Assembly: GCA_002706765.1 (NCBI GenBank)
Contig: PAJV01000064.1
Span: forward strand, 62,001 to 126,000
Reading direction: 5' to 3'
Source of the DNA: Gimesia sp.
GTDB taxonomy: Bacteria > Planctomycetota > Planctomycetia > Planctomycetales > Planctomycetaceae
DNA: 64,000 nt
Positions 27,387 to 36,730 of the stretch are shown piece after piece. Position numbers and translations under genes: made by a program. The notes beneath the pieces were generated by a model that saw only the letters and a list, made by a program, of their open reading frames with translations, had not been told where the DNA came from and did not search any database. How positions within the stretch are numbered: the stretch's first letter is position 1; every line of letters begins with the position of its first letter.

Positions 27387-28328
27387 ATGATGAGTGCTCC
27401 TGCTGATCGACGACGCGGTTTTACCTTGATCGAACTGCTGGTGGTGATTGCCATCATCGCGATTCTGATTGCACTGCTGTTGCCGGCAGTCCAGCAGGCG
27501 CGGGAGGCGGCCCGCCGTTCCACCTGTAAAAACAATCTGAAGCAGATCGGGCTGGCGCTGCATAACTATCACGATGCGTTCAACGTCTTCCCGCCGAATT
27601 CCAATGGCGCTGATCCAAGTCTGCCGAACGGGTTCAGCTGGCGCATGAAAGTTCTGCCTTATATCGATCAGGCACCCTTATTCAATCAGTTCAATTCCAG
27701 TTTACGGATTACGGATCCGGCTCATCTGGTGCTGTGTCAGAATATCCTCCCCGTTTACCTGTGTCCCAGCGATCCGACTCCGGCAGTGAAAGCAGACTTG
27801 CACGTCAACTGGTGTTTTCCCGGAAATGCCACCGGAGCCAGTGGCGCTTTGACTTCGACCAATGTGTGTGATATTGCTGGCAGTACTTACGATACCACAG
27901 CAGCCGTCACCACCTATGGTGAAGTCTGCGGACTGCATCCGGATAGCGGACCGGGGGGAATGTTTCGTCGTCGTCAGACGTTTGTGACACGGTTTCGTGA
28001 TCTGACTGATGGAACGTCGAACGTGCTGGCCATCGGCGAAATGTCACCCAGCTACAATCCCTTCAGCGCCTGGGTTCCCAGTGACAGTCCCGTGCATACC
28101 TCTGCTGCCATCAACAGTTCTTCATTGCTGTGTGGACCGAGCCCCTGTCAGTATCCCACGATTGGCTGGCCACAGACGACGGCTTCACAAAGCTTTCACA
28201 CAGGGGGCGCCCATTTTCTGTTGGCAGACGGGAGTGTACACTTTCTGAGTGAGAACATGGATCTGTCTCTGTATCAGCAACTGGGGCATATCAGCGATGG
28301 TTTGCCTACGGGTGGCTTCAACAAGTAA
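27387..28328 (+). CDS. DUF1559 pseudopilin-like protein, second copy
   Basis: 313 residues. The prepilin signal DRRRG precedes [26 protein letters not shown], with the first 45 mature residues identical to the first copy. The domain diverges afterwards, with [24 protein letters not shown], a Cys-rich middle and the terminal [22 protein letters not shown] motif. AGGG lies 5 bases before the ATG at 27387; a second ATG follows directly. It begins the second pseudopilin-lipoprotein cassette. Confidence 0.93.
   Translation: MMSAPADRRRGFTLIELLVVIAIIAILIALLLPAVQQAREAARRSTCKNNLKQIGLALHNYHDAFNVFPPNSNGADPSLPNGFSWRMKVLPYIDQAPLFNQFNSSLRITDPAHLVLCQNILPVYLCPSDPTPAVKADLHVNWCFPGNATGASGALTSTNVCDIAGSTYDTTAAVTTYGEVCGLHPDSGPGGMFRRRQTFVTRFRDLTDGTSNVLAIGEMSPSYNPFSAWVPSDSPVHTSAAINSSSLLCGPSPCQYPTIGWPQTTASQSFHTGGAHFLLADGSVHFLSENMDLSLYQQLGHISDGLPTGGFNK
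27414..27550 (+). repeat. Direct repeat copy B (DUF1559 N-terminal coding segment)
   Basis: Partner of copy A at 25905-26041: 129 of 137 bases identical, differences synonymous. The distance between copies is 1509 bp, so recombination would delete or duplicate one cassette. Confidence 0.9.
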
Positions 28329-28370
28329 CAGTAGCAAGAGATGTCTTCACTCTTTGAGAAAGAACCAGTC

Positions 28371-28784
28371 ATGCGAAATCGATCAGGCCTGCTGTTGTTG
28401 CTGGTGATGCTGCTCTGTTACGGCTGTGGTCAGCCCGATGACCGTCTGCCCACAGCCCGGGTAACAGGAACCATTGCCTTTGACGGGACGCCACTCACCT
28501 CCGGAAATATCATGTTTTTCCCCGTTTCAGGCGGCAAACACGCTGTCGGTATGATAGGCGAAGATGGCGCATTTCATTTATCCACTTATGAATCAGGCGA
28601 TGGTGCCGTTCCGGGAAAACATAAAGTGGTGATTCAGGTTTCACACGGAAGTCCGGATGGGACCGCAGTTCCAGTAAAGACGTCTTCGATACCCGCCAAA
28701 TATTCTCAACGCGATACGACGACATTGACTGCTGAAGTCGCCGCAGAGGGAGCAAACAAGCTGAACTTGAACATGCAGCCTTAA
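28371..28784 (+). CDS. Small lipoprotein with transthyretin-like fold, second cassette
   Basis: 137 residues from the ATG at 28371, chosen because the signal then begins MRNRSGLLLLLVMLLCYGC with lipobox CYGC; an in-frame ATG also exists at 28341. The body, VTGTIAFDGTPLTSGNIMFFPV, then GDGAVPGKHKVVIQV and IPAKYSQRDTTTLTAEV, is a diverged relative of the lipoprotein at 26906. Both share the VxGxxxFxGxPxxxGxIxFxP pattern and a Lys/Gln-Tyr followed by a TTLTAEV strand. It follows the second DUF1559 gene by 42 bp, so the two probably share a transcript. Confidence 0.83.
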   Translation: MRNRSGLLLLLVMLLCYGCGQPDDRLPTARVTGTIAFDGTPLTSGNIMFFPVSGGKHAVGMIGEDGAFHLSTYESGDGAVPGKHKVVIQVSHGSPDGTAVPVKTSSIPAKYSQRDTTTLTAEVAAEGANKLNLNMQP

Positions 28785-28889
28785 CATCAGTTCGCTTTTC
28801 TTCCCTTTGATTTACTCTTGCAGCAGATTTCAAAAGCCCGCATACTTTGCAGATGTTCTTACCCGGCTCATCTCGAAGAAAATAACGCG

Positions 28890-29345
28890 ATGCAACTTGA
28901 ATTGACAGAAAAGACCAGGCTGGAGGCGCCACCAGATCAGATCCATGACTGGCTCAGTGATCTGGAAAACTGGCCGAAAATCAATGATAAAATTCGATCC
29001 ATTTCAGTCGAAGGCGATAAATGCATTGGGGAACTGCTTTTCAAAGGACAGACGATCGAATTTGCCGGCATGGTACCCCCGGACAATGATCCGTTGAAAG
29101 TCACCTGCAACATTGTGATACAGACCAGTTCTGAGAAAAACCGCACAGAGCATCTGACAGTCGTTTATGAGATCATTCCCCAGGGCAGATATTCGAAGGT
29201 GATAGAGCGGGTTATCTTTGAACGGTCCATTCCCTTTTGGGGCTGGCTGCTGGTGAAGTTCATCATGCTGGTGGGTAAGCCGACCGGCACTACAAATCTG
29301 GAGCGAATTAAAGAGCACATTGCTGCAGAGAATGAGGGACGCTGA
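28890..29345 (+). CDS. SRPBCC (START-like) family protein
   Basis: 151 residues from the ATG at 28890; upstream codons to 28818 are open but look unlike the family. The sequence follows the polyketide-cyclase/SRPBCC pattern: TEKTRLEAPPDQIHDWLSDLENWPKINDKIRSISVEG (strand, two helices, strand), a beta sheet with GKCIGELLFKGQ-type strands, and a C-terminal helix ERIKEHIAAE. These proteins bind hydrophobic ligands in a helix-grip cavity. The ligand is unknown. A hydrophobic WGWLLVKFIMLVG segment near residue 120 may contact membrane. Confidence 0.75.
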   Translation: MQLELTEKTRLEAPPDQIHDWLSDLENWPKINDKIRSISVEGDKCIGELLFKGQTIEFAGMVPPDNDPLKVTCNIVIQTSSEKNRTEHLTVVYEIIPQGRYSKVIERVIFERSIPFWGWLLVKFIMLVGKPTGTTNLERIKEHIAAENEGR

Positions 29346-29371
29346 GACAAGAGTCTGCATAAAAACAACTG

Positions 29372-29749
29372 CTACTTTTTCTCTTTCAAAATGAATTCGC
29401 CATAATAGCCGATGTTCGATTTGTATTTTCCGCTAAGCGTGTTGCCTGTCATTGAACCGGTCCACTGATACTGATGTCCGCGAATGACGGCATCTCCCGA
29501 CAGTTTGAGTTGCTTACCATCGGGCTTCGATTGAAAGGTTGCCTCGTATTTAAACGGATCGCCTTTGAATAAACCGGTGAATGTGGCTTTCCATTTTCCA
29601 CTCTCATCTGATGTCGCAATGCACTTCAGCGGTCCGGTTGTATTGTACTTGCGGTTATTCCATTTCCCTTCCCAGGTTCGGATTTCGTCTGCCTGCAGAG
29701 ACGTGCCCCAGATTGTCGCGACAATCGCAACCAGGATGATGTGTTTCAT
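29372..29749 (-). CDS. Small secreted protein of unknown function
   Basis: 125 residues with a signal peptide (MKHIILVAIVATIWGTSLQA) and a mature part made of short beta strands rich in W, G, K and Y (TWEGKWNNRKYN, WKATFTGLFKG, QYQWTGSMTGNTLSGKYKS). This suggests a small lipocalin-like or beta-barrel fold. GGGGA precedes the ATG by 5 bases. It converges on the SRPBCC gene with 26 bp between stops. I recognise no named family. Confidence 0.7.
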   Translation of the reverse strand: MKHIILVAIVATIWGTSLQADEIRTWEGKWNNRKYNTTGPLKCIATSDESGKWKATFTGLFKGDPFKYEATFQSKPDGKQLKLSGDAVIRGHQYQWTGSMTGNTLSGKYKSNIGYYGEFILKEKK

Positions 29750-29964
29750 GCCGTTCCCCTTTTAGTCAGTCTGGTTTGTCGAAGGAACACCCTGTTAATT
29801 TACAGCGTTCAGAAAGCAATTCGCTAAACGGGTTGAAAAAGCGACAATAATTACAGACACAGGGGCAAACCAGGGGCTGAGGGATTCCAATACAGAATTG
29901 TATCGTACTGTTATAAAATGGGTTAAAGAGAGACAGACGATTTTTTGAATCATACCTCTGCTGA

Positions 29965-31410
29965 TCAAATATAGTATTCGATCACATGTTCTTCTTCGAC
30001 GGAGATGCGGTAATCGTGACCGGGTGAGACGAGTGCCTCATCATCCAGCAGCAGCTGGGCAACTCTCATGGCCTGGCCGCGTAATTCGGGGACGGCCGTC
30101 GTTTCCCAGAGAGTGCCTTTCATCAATGGACCGATGGCGAATAGAAATTCGGACGGATGACCTTCTGCGTCGATCGTGGCGAAATCGGCTCCGACATCGA
30201 TGCCCATATCCAGTTCATCCGGTCGAATCAGCCCTCGCTGCAGCAAGTTCTGAAAAAGAGGCACGCTGGTGTCAGAAAAACCGGAGTGGGGTCCCGTGCA
30301 ATTGATCACCAGGCTTCCCCGTACCTGTTGTGTTTCGCCTGCCCGATTCTGCAGGTTCACACAGACGCGATTACCGTCTGCTTCCAATCCGGTGATGCGA
30401 CCTCGTACGACACTCAGACGTCCTTCTGTAATCGCTTCCGTGATGCGCTGGTGAATCGGCTGGGCGATGCGGTGTCGAATCACGTTCCAGCGGGCAGCAT
30501 ACCGTTTGAGAAACTCCTGCTTTTCCGCAAGGTCGAATTTCTGCCAGATCTTCTGGGTATGTGGTCGCAGTCGATCCACGACGATCCCCGGGTTTTCACC
30601 AATCCTCTGCAGTTGACGACAATGTTTTTCGAGCAGCTGAACCAGGTTTTCCAGGCCCAGGTTTTCCGGTTCTTCGGGGAGAAAGTCGGGATATTCAATG
30701 CCGCGAAAATGTGACTGCGGAATCATGCCATTGTGGGAAACTGCAATCAGTTGACCCTGCCAGTTCTGTTCGCTGAGTGTCAGGAAAACGTCTATCATGG
30801 AGAGCCCGGTTCCCATCACAATAATATTCTCCGCGGGATCGGGGATTTTTTCCATCCAGTTACTCCAGGGCTCGGCACAATAACCTGCATGGGAGAATGC
30901 ATCTTCTGCCAGCGGGCAGGGAGGCTGGTTTCCGGTAGCCAGCAGAACACGGTCGGCATCAATCGTTGTTCCATCTTTGAGCGTGATTTCCGCGACGCCT
31001 GCAAAATTGAACTCGATATCGACCGCTTCCTGTTCGATCACCTGGATCTCAGCCGGATGATGACTGTCAATCGGTTGCATGTAAGTCGCCAGGATGCTGC
31101 GCAGATAATCGCCATAAATGCGACGCGGGACATAGGTTTCACGAAGCTGGGGATCGGGCAGGTCACTGTAGTCAACCCGTGTGCGGAGCCAGTCCAGAAA
31201 GTGATTGGCATGATCGGGGACAGCGGACATGTTGCGCGCGGCGACATTCAGCAGGTGTTCTTCGCGACGGGTTCCATAAGCAACGCCACGACCAAGTGGA
31301 TACTTGTCGTTGATCAGTTGAATGCAGAGTGGGCTGCTGCTTAAGCGGGCAAGGTTGACCGCCGCCATCGTTCCACTGAAACCACCTCCAATAATCGCCA
31401 CTTTCTTCAT
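29965..31410 (-). CDS. FAD/NAD(P)-binding oxidoreductase
   Basis: 481 residues. The N-terminal Rossmann dinucleotide motif is VAIIGGGFSGTMAAVNLA (residues 4-21). DKYPLGRGVAYGTRREEHLLNVAARNMSAVPDHANHFLDWL follows as the signature of the FAD-NAD(P)-binding family (NAD_binding_9). A second motif, VLLATGNQPPCP, and VMGTGLSMIDVFLTL for the NAD(P) site come later. The substrate is unknown. The gene stands alone between the small secreted protein and the thioesterase, about 195 bp downstream of the latter on the same strand. Confidence 0.85.
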   Translation of the reverse strand: MKKVAIIGGGFSGTMAAVNLARLSSSPLCIQLINDKYPLGRGVAYGTRREEHLLNVAARNMSAVPDHANHFLDWLRTRVDYSDLPDPQLRETYVPRRIYGDYLRSILATYMQPIDSHHPAEIQVIEQEAVDIEFNFAGVAEITLKDGTTIDADRVLLATGNQPPCPLAEDAFSHAGYCAEPWSNWMEKIPDPAENIIVMGTGLSMIDVFLTLSEQNWQGQLIAVSHNGMIPQSHFRGIEYPDFLPEEPENLGLENLVQLLEKHCRQLQRIGENPGIVVDRLRPHTQKIWQKFDLAEKQEFLKRYAARWNVIRHRIAQPIHQRITEAITEGRLSVVRGRITGLEADGNRVCVNLQNRAGETQQVRGSLVINCTGPHSGFSDTSVPLFQNLLQRGLIRPDELDMGIDVGADFATIDAEGHPSEFLFAIGPLMKGTLWETTAVPELRGQAMRVAQLLLDDEALVSPGHDYRISVEEEHVIEYYI

Positions 31411-31604
31411 GGGACTCTGATCCTTTCACAGCCAATACGGGGTTCCGGAATGAGTGCACAGTCAAGGGGTCGTCCTGCTGTTTCCCATCATTTCAGGATT
31501 GGGGAACAGCTGCAGGAACAGCGTTGATTGTATCCGGTGAAGTGCGGGAGTAACAGGCAGCAGGCTGCGTTGCCCGCGGAACGCTGCAAAGGCGGACCGG
31601 TCGA

Positions 31605-32015
31605 TCAGTGTTCCCGCTTGACGATCGGTGTTTTATTTCCCTGGTTGTCAATGGCGACATAAGTAAAGGCCGCTTCGGTCACTTTGAAGTTAGGGCAGTC
31701 GGTGTCTTCGTGCCGCAGGACCGGTTCCACCCAGACCTCAAGCTGCAGCGTAATCGATGTAGTACCAATCCGCTCAACTGTTCCATAACAGCTTACCACA
31801 TCCCCGACTTTGACTGGTCGAATGAATTTCATTGACTCGACAGCGATCGTCACGGTGCGGGTTCCCGAGACTTCTTTGGAAAGAATTCCCCCGGCAATAT
31901 CCATCTGTGACATGATCCAGCCACCGAAAATGTCTCCATTGGCATTCGTGTCCGCGGGCATGGCCAGCGTTCTCAAAATCAGTTTGCCGTCGGGCAGTTC
32001 ACAGAATTCTTCCAT
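31605..32015 (-). CDS. Hot-dog fold acyl-CoA thioesterase (YciA-like)
   Basis: 136 residues, the usual size for a YciA-type single hot-dog domain. The motif ADTNANGDIFGGWIMSQMDIAGGI (21-44) carries the conserved N, G, D and the catalytic-region Asp. A strand with TIAVESMKFIRPVKVGDVVSCYG and a C-terminal AAFTYVAIDNQGN match as well. It hydrolyses acyl-CoA to free acid and CoA. It is the last gene of a minus-strand run behind malic enzyme and pyruvate decarboxylase (67 bp gap). A link between the three is possible but not shown. Confidence 0.9.
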   Translation of the reverse strand: MEEFCELPDGKLILRTLAMPADTNANGDIFGGWIMSQMDIAGGILSKEVSGTRTVTIAVESMKFIRPVKVGDVVSCYGTVERIGTTSITLQLEVWVEPVLRHEDTDCPNFKVTEAAFTYVAIDNQGNKTPIVKREH

Positions 32016-32082
32016 CGTTCAACATTCTGATTGGCGCTTAATGATCAATTTGATTCGAGCGGAATGACTCAGCAGGCAACGG

Positions 32083-33774
32083 TTAATGAGATCGTGACGG
32101 CCGTCCATTGTTTTTTGCCACATGGCCTCCCCAGACCAGGAGATTCTTGCTGCAGTCATCCCGGTGAATAAGGACTTCAATCAGTGCTGGCCCGTCGTGT
32201 GCTGTAGCCTGTTTGATGGCTTCGTCGAGCTCACCTTCGTTCCGTGCCTTACAGCTGAAACCATTACCGTCTTCCGCATTGAAAACATGAACCAGCTCGG
32301 CGTAGTTCCAGTTCTTAATGTTGTTGTAGGGACCGTCATGGATTTCCACTTCAATCGTGTAGCCACCGTTATTGATCAGGAAAATAATCGGTTTCAATCC
32401 ATAACGGATGATCGTAGAGACTTCCTGTGCCGTCAACTGGAACGAGCCATCCCCGATCAGGGCAATCGGTCGTCGATCGGGCGCTCCTACACTGTAACCG
32501 AGAGTGGCACCAACGGACCAGCCGATGGAACCATATTGCATCTGTACTTCAAACCGGGCTCCTTCAGGCAGATTCAGTTGCATGCCGTTGAACCACGAGT
32601 CGCCCGTTTCCGCGATGACAGCGGAATCGGGACCGAGCATCTGCTGAATCCGCGAGAACAACTGGCGTGTCGAGAGTTCAGTCTCGGGAGTACCGGGGCG
32701 CAGAGGTGTGGCTTCATCCTTGATGCGATTGTAGGCAATCATCGAACCGTCATTCGGTTTGAGTTTCTGCGCCAGCTGTTCCAGGAATTCGGCGAGTTTC
32801 ACGTTACTGAAAGTCTGGTTGGGAAAGACCACACTGTTCGGGCGGGCCTGAATCACTTTGGCCGGATTGATGAGAGCCGCGTGCCCGGTGGTGGTATAAT
32901 CGGTAAACGTGCCTCCTGCAAACAGGCAGAGATCAGAGGAATCGACAATCTCACCACAGCCGGGCGTGCCGACGGGGCCCCAGTAAATCCCCATATAGTG
33001 AGGATGTTGTTCGTTGAAGAATCCCTTGGCGTTGGGCATGCTGGCAATCGCATAACCGCTGGCATCTGCCAGTTTCTGAAAATTAGCTTCGGCGCCGAAA
33101 GAACGGAGTTTGACACCGGCCACCAGCACCGGTTTTGTCGCGGCGTTCAGCAGTTCGACAGCCCGATCAACGGCAGCGTTCAGCGACTTCGGATCACTGG
33201 CAGTCGGACCACCGAAGGAACGGACATTAGGAGCCGATGTCACCGCATCTGCGATGTTACAGGCAATTTCAATATAAACAGGTTTGCGAAAACGGAGTGC
33301 CGTCTGGATTGCATGATCAATTTGAGTCGGGGCTTCGCGGGGATCATGAATCGTAACGGCTTCTGCGGTCACTTTGGAAAAAATCTCCCGCTGGTAATCG
33401 TAATCGAGCAGACCCAGTGTGTGATGCAGCATTTCGAACTCGGCTTCCGAGTTGGTGTTTGGTCCTCCCGAGACAGCGATGATCGGCAGGTCTTCTGCAT
33501 AAGCGCCCGCAATGGCATTCAGCAGGCTCAAGCCCCCCACACTAAAAGTCACAAAAACCGCGCTGGCACCGCCCGTGGCGCGACAATATCCGTCAGCGGC
33601 ATAGCCGGCATTCAATTCGTTACAGCAGGAAATCATTTCCAGGTTTTTGTTTTCCAACAGCCTGTCCAGCAGCACCAGATTGTAGTCACCCGGGACTGCG
33701 AAATAATGCTTCAAACCAATTTCTTCCAGTCGGGAAGCCAGATACGAACCGACGGTAGTGCTGTTATCAGACAT
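32083..33774 (-). CDS. pdc: Pyruvate decarboxylase (ThDP-dependent, Zymomonas type)
   Basis: 563 residues from the ATG at 33774, with AAGGA 6 bases upstream. The sequence follows bacterial PDC closely: HYFAVPGDYNLVLLD near the N-terminus, Glu in CCNELNAGYAADGY (the ThDP-activating Glu), the tandem His pair in EMLHHTLG, and the ThDP motif GDGSFQLTAQEVST to NNGGYTIE. HDGPYNNIKNWNY and REDC/KNLLVWG-like residues at the C-terminus follow the Zymomonas enzyme as I remember it. It converts pyruvate to acetaldehyde and CO2. Indolepyruvate decarboxylase is the main alternative, but the HDGPYNNIKNW block favours PDC. It lies 56 bp downstream of malic enzyme. No alcohol dehydrogenase gene is in the window. 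Confidence 0.92.
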   Translation of the reverse strand: MSDNSTTVGSYLASRLEEIGLKHYFAVPGDYNLVLLDRLLENKNLEMISCCNELNAGYAADGYCRATGGASAVFVTFSVGGLSLLNAIAGAYAEDLPIIAVSGGPNTNSEAEFEMLHHTLGLLDYDYQREIFSKVTAEAVTIHDPREAPTQIDHAIQTALRFRKPVYIEIACNIADAVTSAPNVRSFGGPTASDPKSLNAAVDRAVELLNAATKPVLVAGVKLRSFGAEANFQKLADASGYAIASMPNAKGFFNEQHPHYMGIYWGPVGTPGCGEIVDSSDLCLFAGGTFTDYTTTGHAALINPAKVIQARPNSVVFPNQTFSNVKLAEFLEQLAQKLKPNDGSMIAYNRIKDEATPLRPGTPETELSTRQLFSRIQQMLGPDSAVIAETGDSWFNGMQLNLPEGARFEVQMQYGSIGWSVGATLGYSVGAPDRRPIALIGDGSFQLTAQEVSTIIRYGLKPIIFLINNGGYTIEVEIHDGPYNNIKNWNYAELVHVFNAEDGNGFSCKARNEGELDEAIKQATAHDGPALIEVLIHRDDCSKNLLVWGGHVAKNNGRPSRSH

Positions 33775-33830
33775 CAAAGTTCCTTCTATTGATTAAGTGC
33801 AAATCATCCTGGAGTACGCAGAGCTGGAAA

Positions 33831-35501
33831 CTAATATTCAGGATGCCACATGGTTTCTTCAATTCGCTGATCGATTTCTTTTTCCGTGACCGTGTCGGCA
33901 ACGCCGTCTGCAATTGCGGCTAGCGCGACCGCATGGGCAATTTTGCGACTGACATCACGAATGATGGTCAATGAGGGGAGCAGAGAAGCGGTCCGGTCAC
34001 TGAGCGCGGGGGATGTTTCTTTCAAGGCGCCCGCAGCCGCAATGAACATTGCATCGGTGACACGACGTGCCCTTGAAGCGAGAATGCCCAGGCCCATCGC
34101 CGGGAAGATATAGCTGTTATTGCATTGCGCGATCGTGTGCGTCACGCCGTTGTGATCCACGGGATCAAAGGGACTGCCGGTGGCAATGACCGCTTTGCCG
34201 TCCGTCCATTTCAGCAGATCCGCGGGTGTGGCTTCTGCGCGCGAGGTCGGATTGGAGAGCGGAAAGATGACCGGGTGTTCGACGTGCGAAGCCATTTCAC
34301 GAATGATCGATTCCGTGAAGGCGCCTGCCTGACCGGTGGCCCCAATCAATACTCCCGGTTTTGCGTTACGGACCACATCGGCAAACGCAACAGCTCCCGT
34401 CGTGTCGCAGTCCCAGCTTTTCAGATTTTCGGCTGGCTGGGCCAGTTGCTGATGCAGTTCATCCAGATCCGTGCGGCCGGAATGCAGGAGACCATCTCGA
34501 TCGATCACGTAAAAATGGGAGCGGGCTTCAGATTCGCTCATCCCCTCTGCCATCATGGTCTGTTTCAACTGCAGGCAGATCCCAACCCCGGCGGAGCCGG
34601 CGCCCAGCATCACGATTTGCTGGTCCTTTAGTTCTCCCCCGCCGGCTGCGATGGCGGCGAGAATCGTACCCGTGGTGACGGCGGCAGTCCCCTGGATATC
34701 GTCGTTGAATGTGCACAGATCATCGCGGTAGCGGTCGAGAATCCGCTCGGCATCAACGGAGGCAAAGTCTTCCCACTGCAGCAGAACGTTGGGAAATCGC
34801 TTCTTGACCGCGTTGACGAACAGGTCGATGAACTGGTCGTATTCTTCTCCCTTGATGCGATTTTCCCGCCAGCCGATGTAGCGGGGATCGTCCAGGCGTT
34901 CCTGGTTGTTGGTCCCCAGATCCAGGACGATGGGGAGTGTTTTTTCCGGAGCAACCCCGCCACACAGGGTGTACAGGGATAATTTGCCGATCGGAATCCC
35001 CATACCGCCGACTCCCTGATCGCCCAGGCCCAGGATGCGTTCCCCGTCTGTGACGACAATCACGTCGATATCCCGTTCGATATTCTCCAGAATCGCATCC
35101 ATGGAATCGCGTTCGGGGTAGGAAATGAAAATTCCGCGGGGACGTCGATAAATATGGCTGAAACGTTCACACGCCAGGCCCACAACGGGCGTATAAATGA
35201 TGGCCATCATCTCAGTGATATGTGCCAGCATGAGGCGGTAAAAAAGTGTTTCGTTCTCGTCCTGGAGCTGTCTGAGATAGATGTGTTTGTTAATCGGTTC
35301 ATTGAAGTCACAAAAGGCTTCGTAAGCGCGTTCGACCTGCTCTTCCAGGGTATCTACATGCGGGGGCAGGAGCCCAAGTAAGCCGTGCTGGATACGCTCC
35401 TCGGTTGTAAAAGCGGTCCCTTTGTTCAACAGGGGGTCTTCCACGAGCAGGGTGCCGCGTTTTTCGATTGAAAATTCTTCTGTCGTACGTCCTGTGTTCA
35501 T
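33831..35501 (-). CDS. maeA: NAD-dependent malic enzyme
   Basis: 556 residues, the length of the large (NAD, SfcA/MaeA) malic enzymes. Key segments are IYTPVVGLACERFSHIYRRPRGIFIS (malate site region), VIVVTDGERILGLGDQGVGGMGIPIGK, LLQWEDFASVDAERIL and CTFNDDIQGTAAV (metal-binding ED and ND). The NAD motif is MLGAGSAGVGI, and FPLSNPTSRAEATPAD follows. It decarboxylates malate to pyruvate, making NADH. As first gene of the run with pyruvate decarboxylase it would feed pyruvate directly to the next enzyme. Confidence 0.95.
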   Translation of the reverse strand: MNTGRTTEEFSIEKRGTLLVEDPLLNKGTAFTTEERIQHGLLGLLPPHVDTLEEQVERAYEAFCDFNEPINKHIYLRQLQDENETLFYRLMLAHITEMMAIIYTPVVGLACERFSHIYRRPRGIFISYPERDSMDAILENIERDIDVIVVTDGERILGLGDQGVGGMGIPIGKLSLYTLCGGVAPEKTLPIVLDLGTNNQERLDDPRYIGWRENRIKGEEYDQFIDLFVNAVKKRFPNVLLQWEDFASVDAERILDRYRDDLCTFNDDIQGTAAVTTGTILAAIAAGGGELKDQQIVMLGAGSAGVGICLQLKQTMMAEGMSESEARSHFYVIDRDGLLHSGRTDLDELHQQLAQPAENLKSWDCDTTGAVAFADVVRNAKPGVLIGATGQAGAFTESIIREMASHVEHPVIFPLSNPTSRAEATPADLLKWTDGKAVIATGSPFDPVDHNGVTHTIAQCNNSYIFPAMGLGILASRARRVTDAMFIAAAGALKETSPALSDRTASLLPSLTIIRDVSRKIAHAVALAAIADGVADTVTEKEIDQRIEETMWHPEY

Positions 35502-35833
35502 GTCAAATTCAATCCCGATGTGAAGAGTCGTGGGTGAGGAAGTGATACGGAATTCCTGATCCGAAAGGTACTTCCTGTATCTGGCATAGAATAGTGTAAA
35601 AGTGGTGAGTCTGTCGATGTTACTCTTAAGAAACTGTCAGGAATCCTGTAAGCTGGAGTTTGAGTGGAGAAGTCGTCTCATCATTTGCCGGGAAACGCGG
35701 GAAGTGGGTGAGGCACGACTTGCAACTCACTATCAGATTTCGTACATATCAGCACCCAGTGAATGATCTGCCTTTATGGTAATTGTTCAATTGGGTCTTC
35801 ACAGTTTATTCATGTTTCTGGAACGCTTTCATT
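35502..35833. other. Divergent intergenic region, maeA-pdc versus aguBA
   Basis: 332 bp without a supported gene. It should carry the promoters for the malic enzyme run (minus) and the agmatine genes (plus). I saw no strong palindrome or clear -35/-10 pair; only a poor GGA lies before the aguB start. Confidence 0.35.
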
Positions 35834-36730
35834 ATGTCGCGTCAATTTAATATTGCTCTGGTGCAGGTCTCGCTGAACGGGACTCCCGATGAGAATCTGA
35901 TCAAGTGCCTCGACTGGGTCCGCACCGCCGCCGGTCAGGGGGGACAGGTCATTTGCCTGCCTGAGCTCTACAGTTCGTTTTATTTCTGTCAGAAAGAGAC
36001 GACAAAGTATTTCGAGTTCGCCGAACCGCTGTATGACAAATCGTTCACTGCTTTCAGCAAGCTGGCGGAAGAGCTGGGGGTGGTGATCATTGTCCCGTTT
36101 TTCGAGAAGCGAACCGAAGGCCTGTACCATAACAGTGCTTACGTGATTGACGCGGACGGCAGCGAAGCGGGCCTGTATCGCAAGATGCATATTCCCGATG
36201 ACCCCTGTTTCTACGAGAAGTTTTATTTCACACCGGGCGACCTGGGGTTCAAAGCCATTCAGACTCGTTTCGGGAAAATCGGCACGCTGATCTGTTGGGA
36301 CCAGTGGTTTCCGGAAGGGGCGCGGATTACCGCGTTAAGCGGCGCGAATGTGCTGGTCTACCCGACGGCCATCGGCTGGCATCCCCATGAAAAAGCCGAG
36401 TATGGGGTGAAGCAGCACGATTCCTGGATGACGATTCAGCGGAGTCACGCGATTGCCAATGGAACCTTCGTGGCAGCCGTCAACCGCGTCGGTTTTGAAC
36501 AGCCCGAACCGGAACAGCCGGGTCTGGAATTCTGGGGCGCTTCCTTCATCTGCGGCCCCCAGGGTGAAATCATTGCTCAGGCATCGCACGACCAGGAAGA
36601 GATTCTGATTGCCGAGGTCAACCTGGACGAGATGGCGGAGGTCCGACAGAACTGGCCGTTCCTGCGTGACCGCCGCATCGACGCCTATGGCAATATTCTC
36701 AAACTCTATCATGATGATGCCTCTCAATGA
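35834..36730 (+). CDS. aguB: N-carbamoylputrescine amidase
   Basis: 298 residues from the ATG at 35834 (MSRQFNIALVQVS); an upstream in-frame ATG at 35783 would add 17 residues that do not fit. It is a nitrilase-superfamily amidase with the catalytic triad: Glu in ICLPELYSS, Lys in YRKMHIPDDPCFYEKFYFTPGD and Cys in LICWDQWFPEGAR. The YEKFYFTPGD stretch is typical of N-carbamoylputrescine amidase. It hydrolyses N-carbamoylputrescine to putrescine, CO2 and ammonia. Its stop overlaps the aguA start by 4 bases (ATGA), so the two are coupled. Confidence 0.95.
   Translation: MSRQFNIALVQVSLNGTPDENLIKCLDWVRTAAGQGGQVICLPELYSSFYFCQKETTKYFEFAEPLYDKSFTAFSKLAEELGVVIIVPFFEKRTEGLYHNSAYVIDADGSEAGLYRKMHIPDDPCFYEKFYFTPGDLGFKAIQTRFGKIGTLICWDQWFPEGARITALSGANVLVYPTAIGWHPHEKAEYGVKQHDSWMTIQRSHAIANGTFVAAVNRVGFEQPEPEQPGLEFWGASFICGPQGEIIAQASHDQEEILIAEVNLDEMAEVRQNWPFLRDRRIDAYGNILKLYHDDASQ

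Noticed and set aside
27269-27535. Minus-strand frame identical in part to one at 25706-26026, suggesting a repeated gene.
   Set aside because: The identity is only the reverse reading of the repeated DUF1559 N-terminal sequence.
32122-33792. 556-codon open frame on the plus strand opposite pyruvate decarboxylase.
   Set aside because: It is a mirror of the highly conserved decarboxylase on the other strand and shows no family motif of its own.
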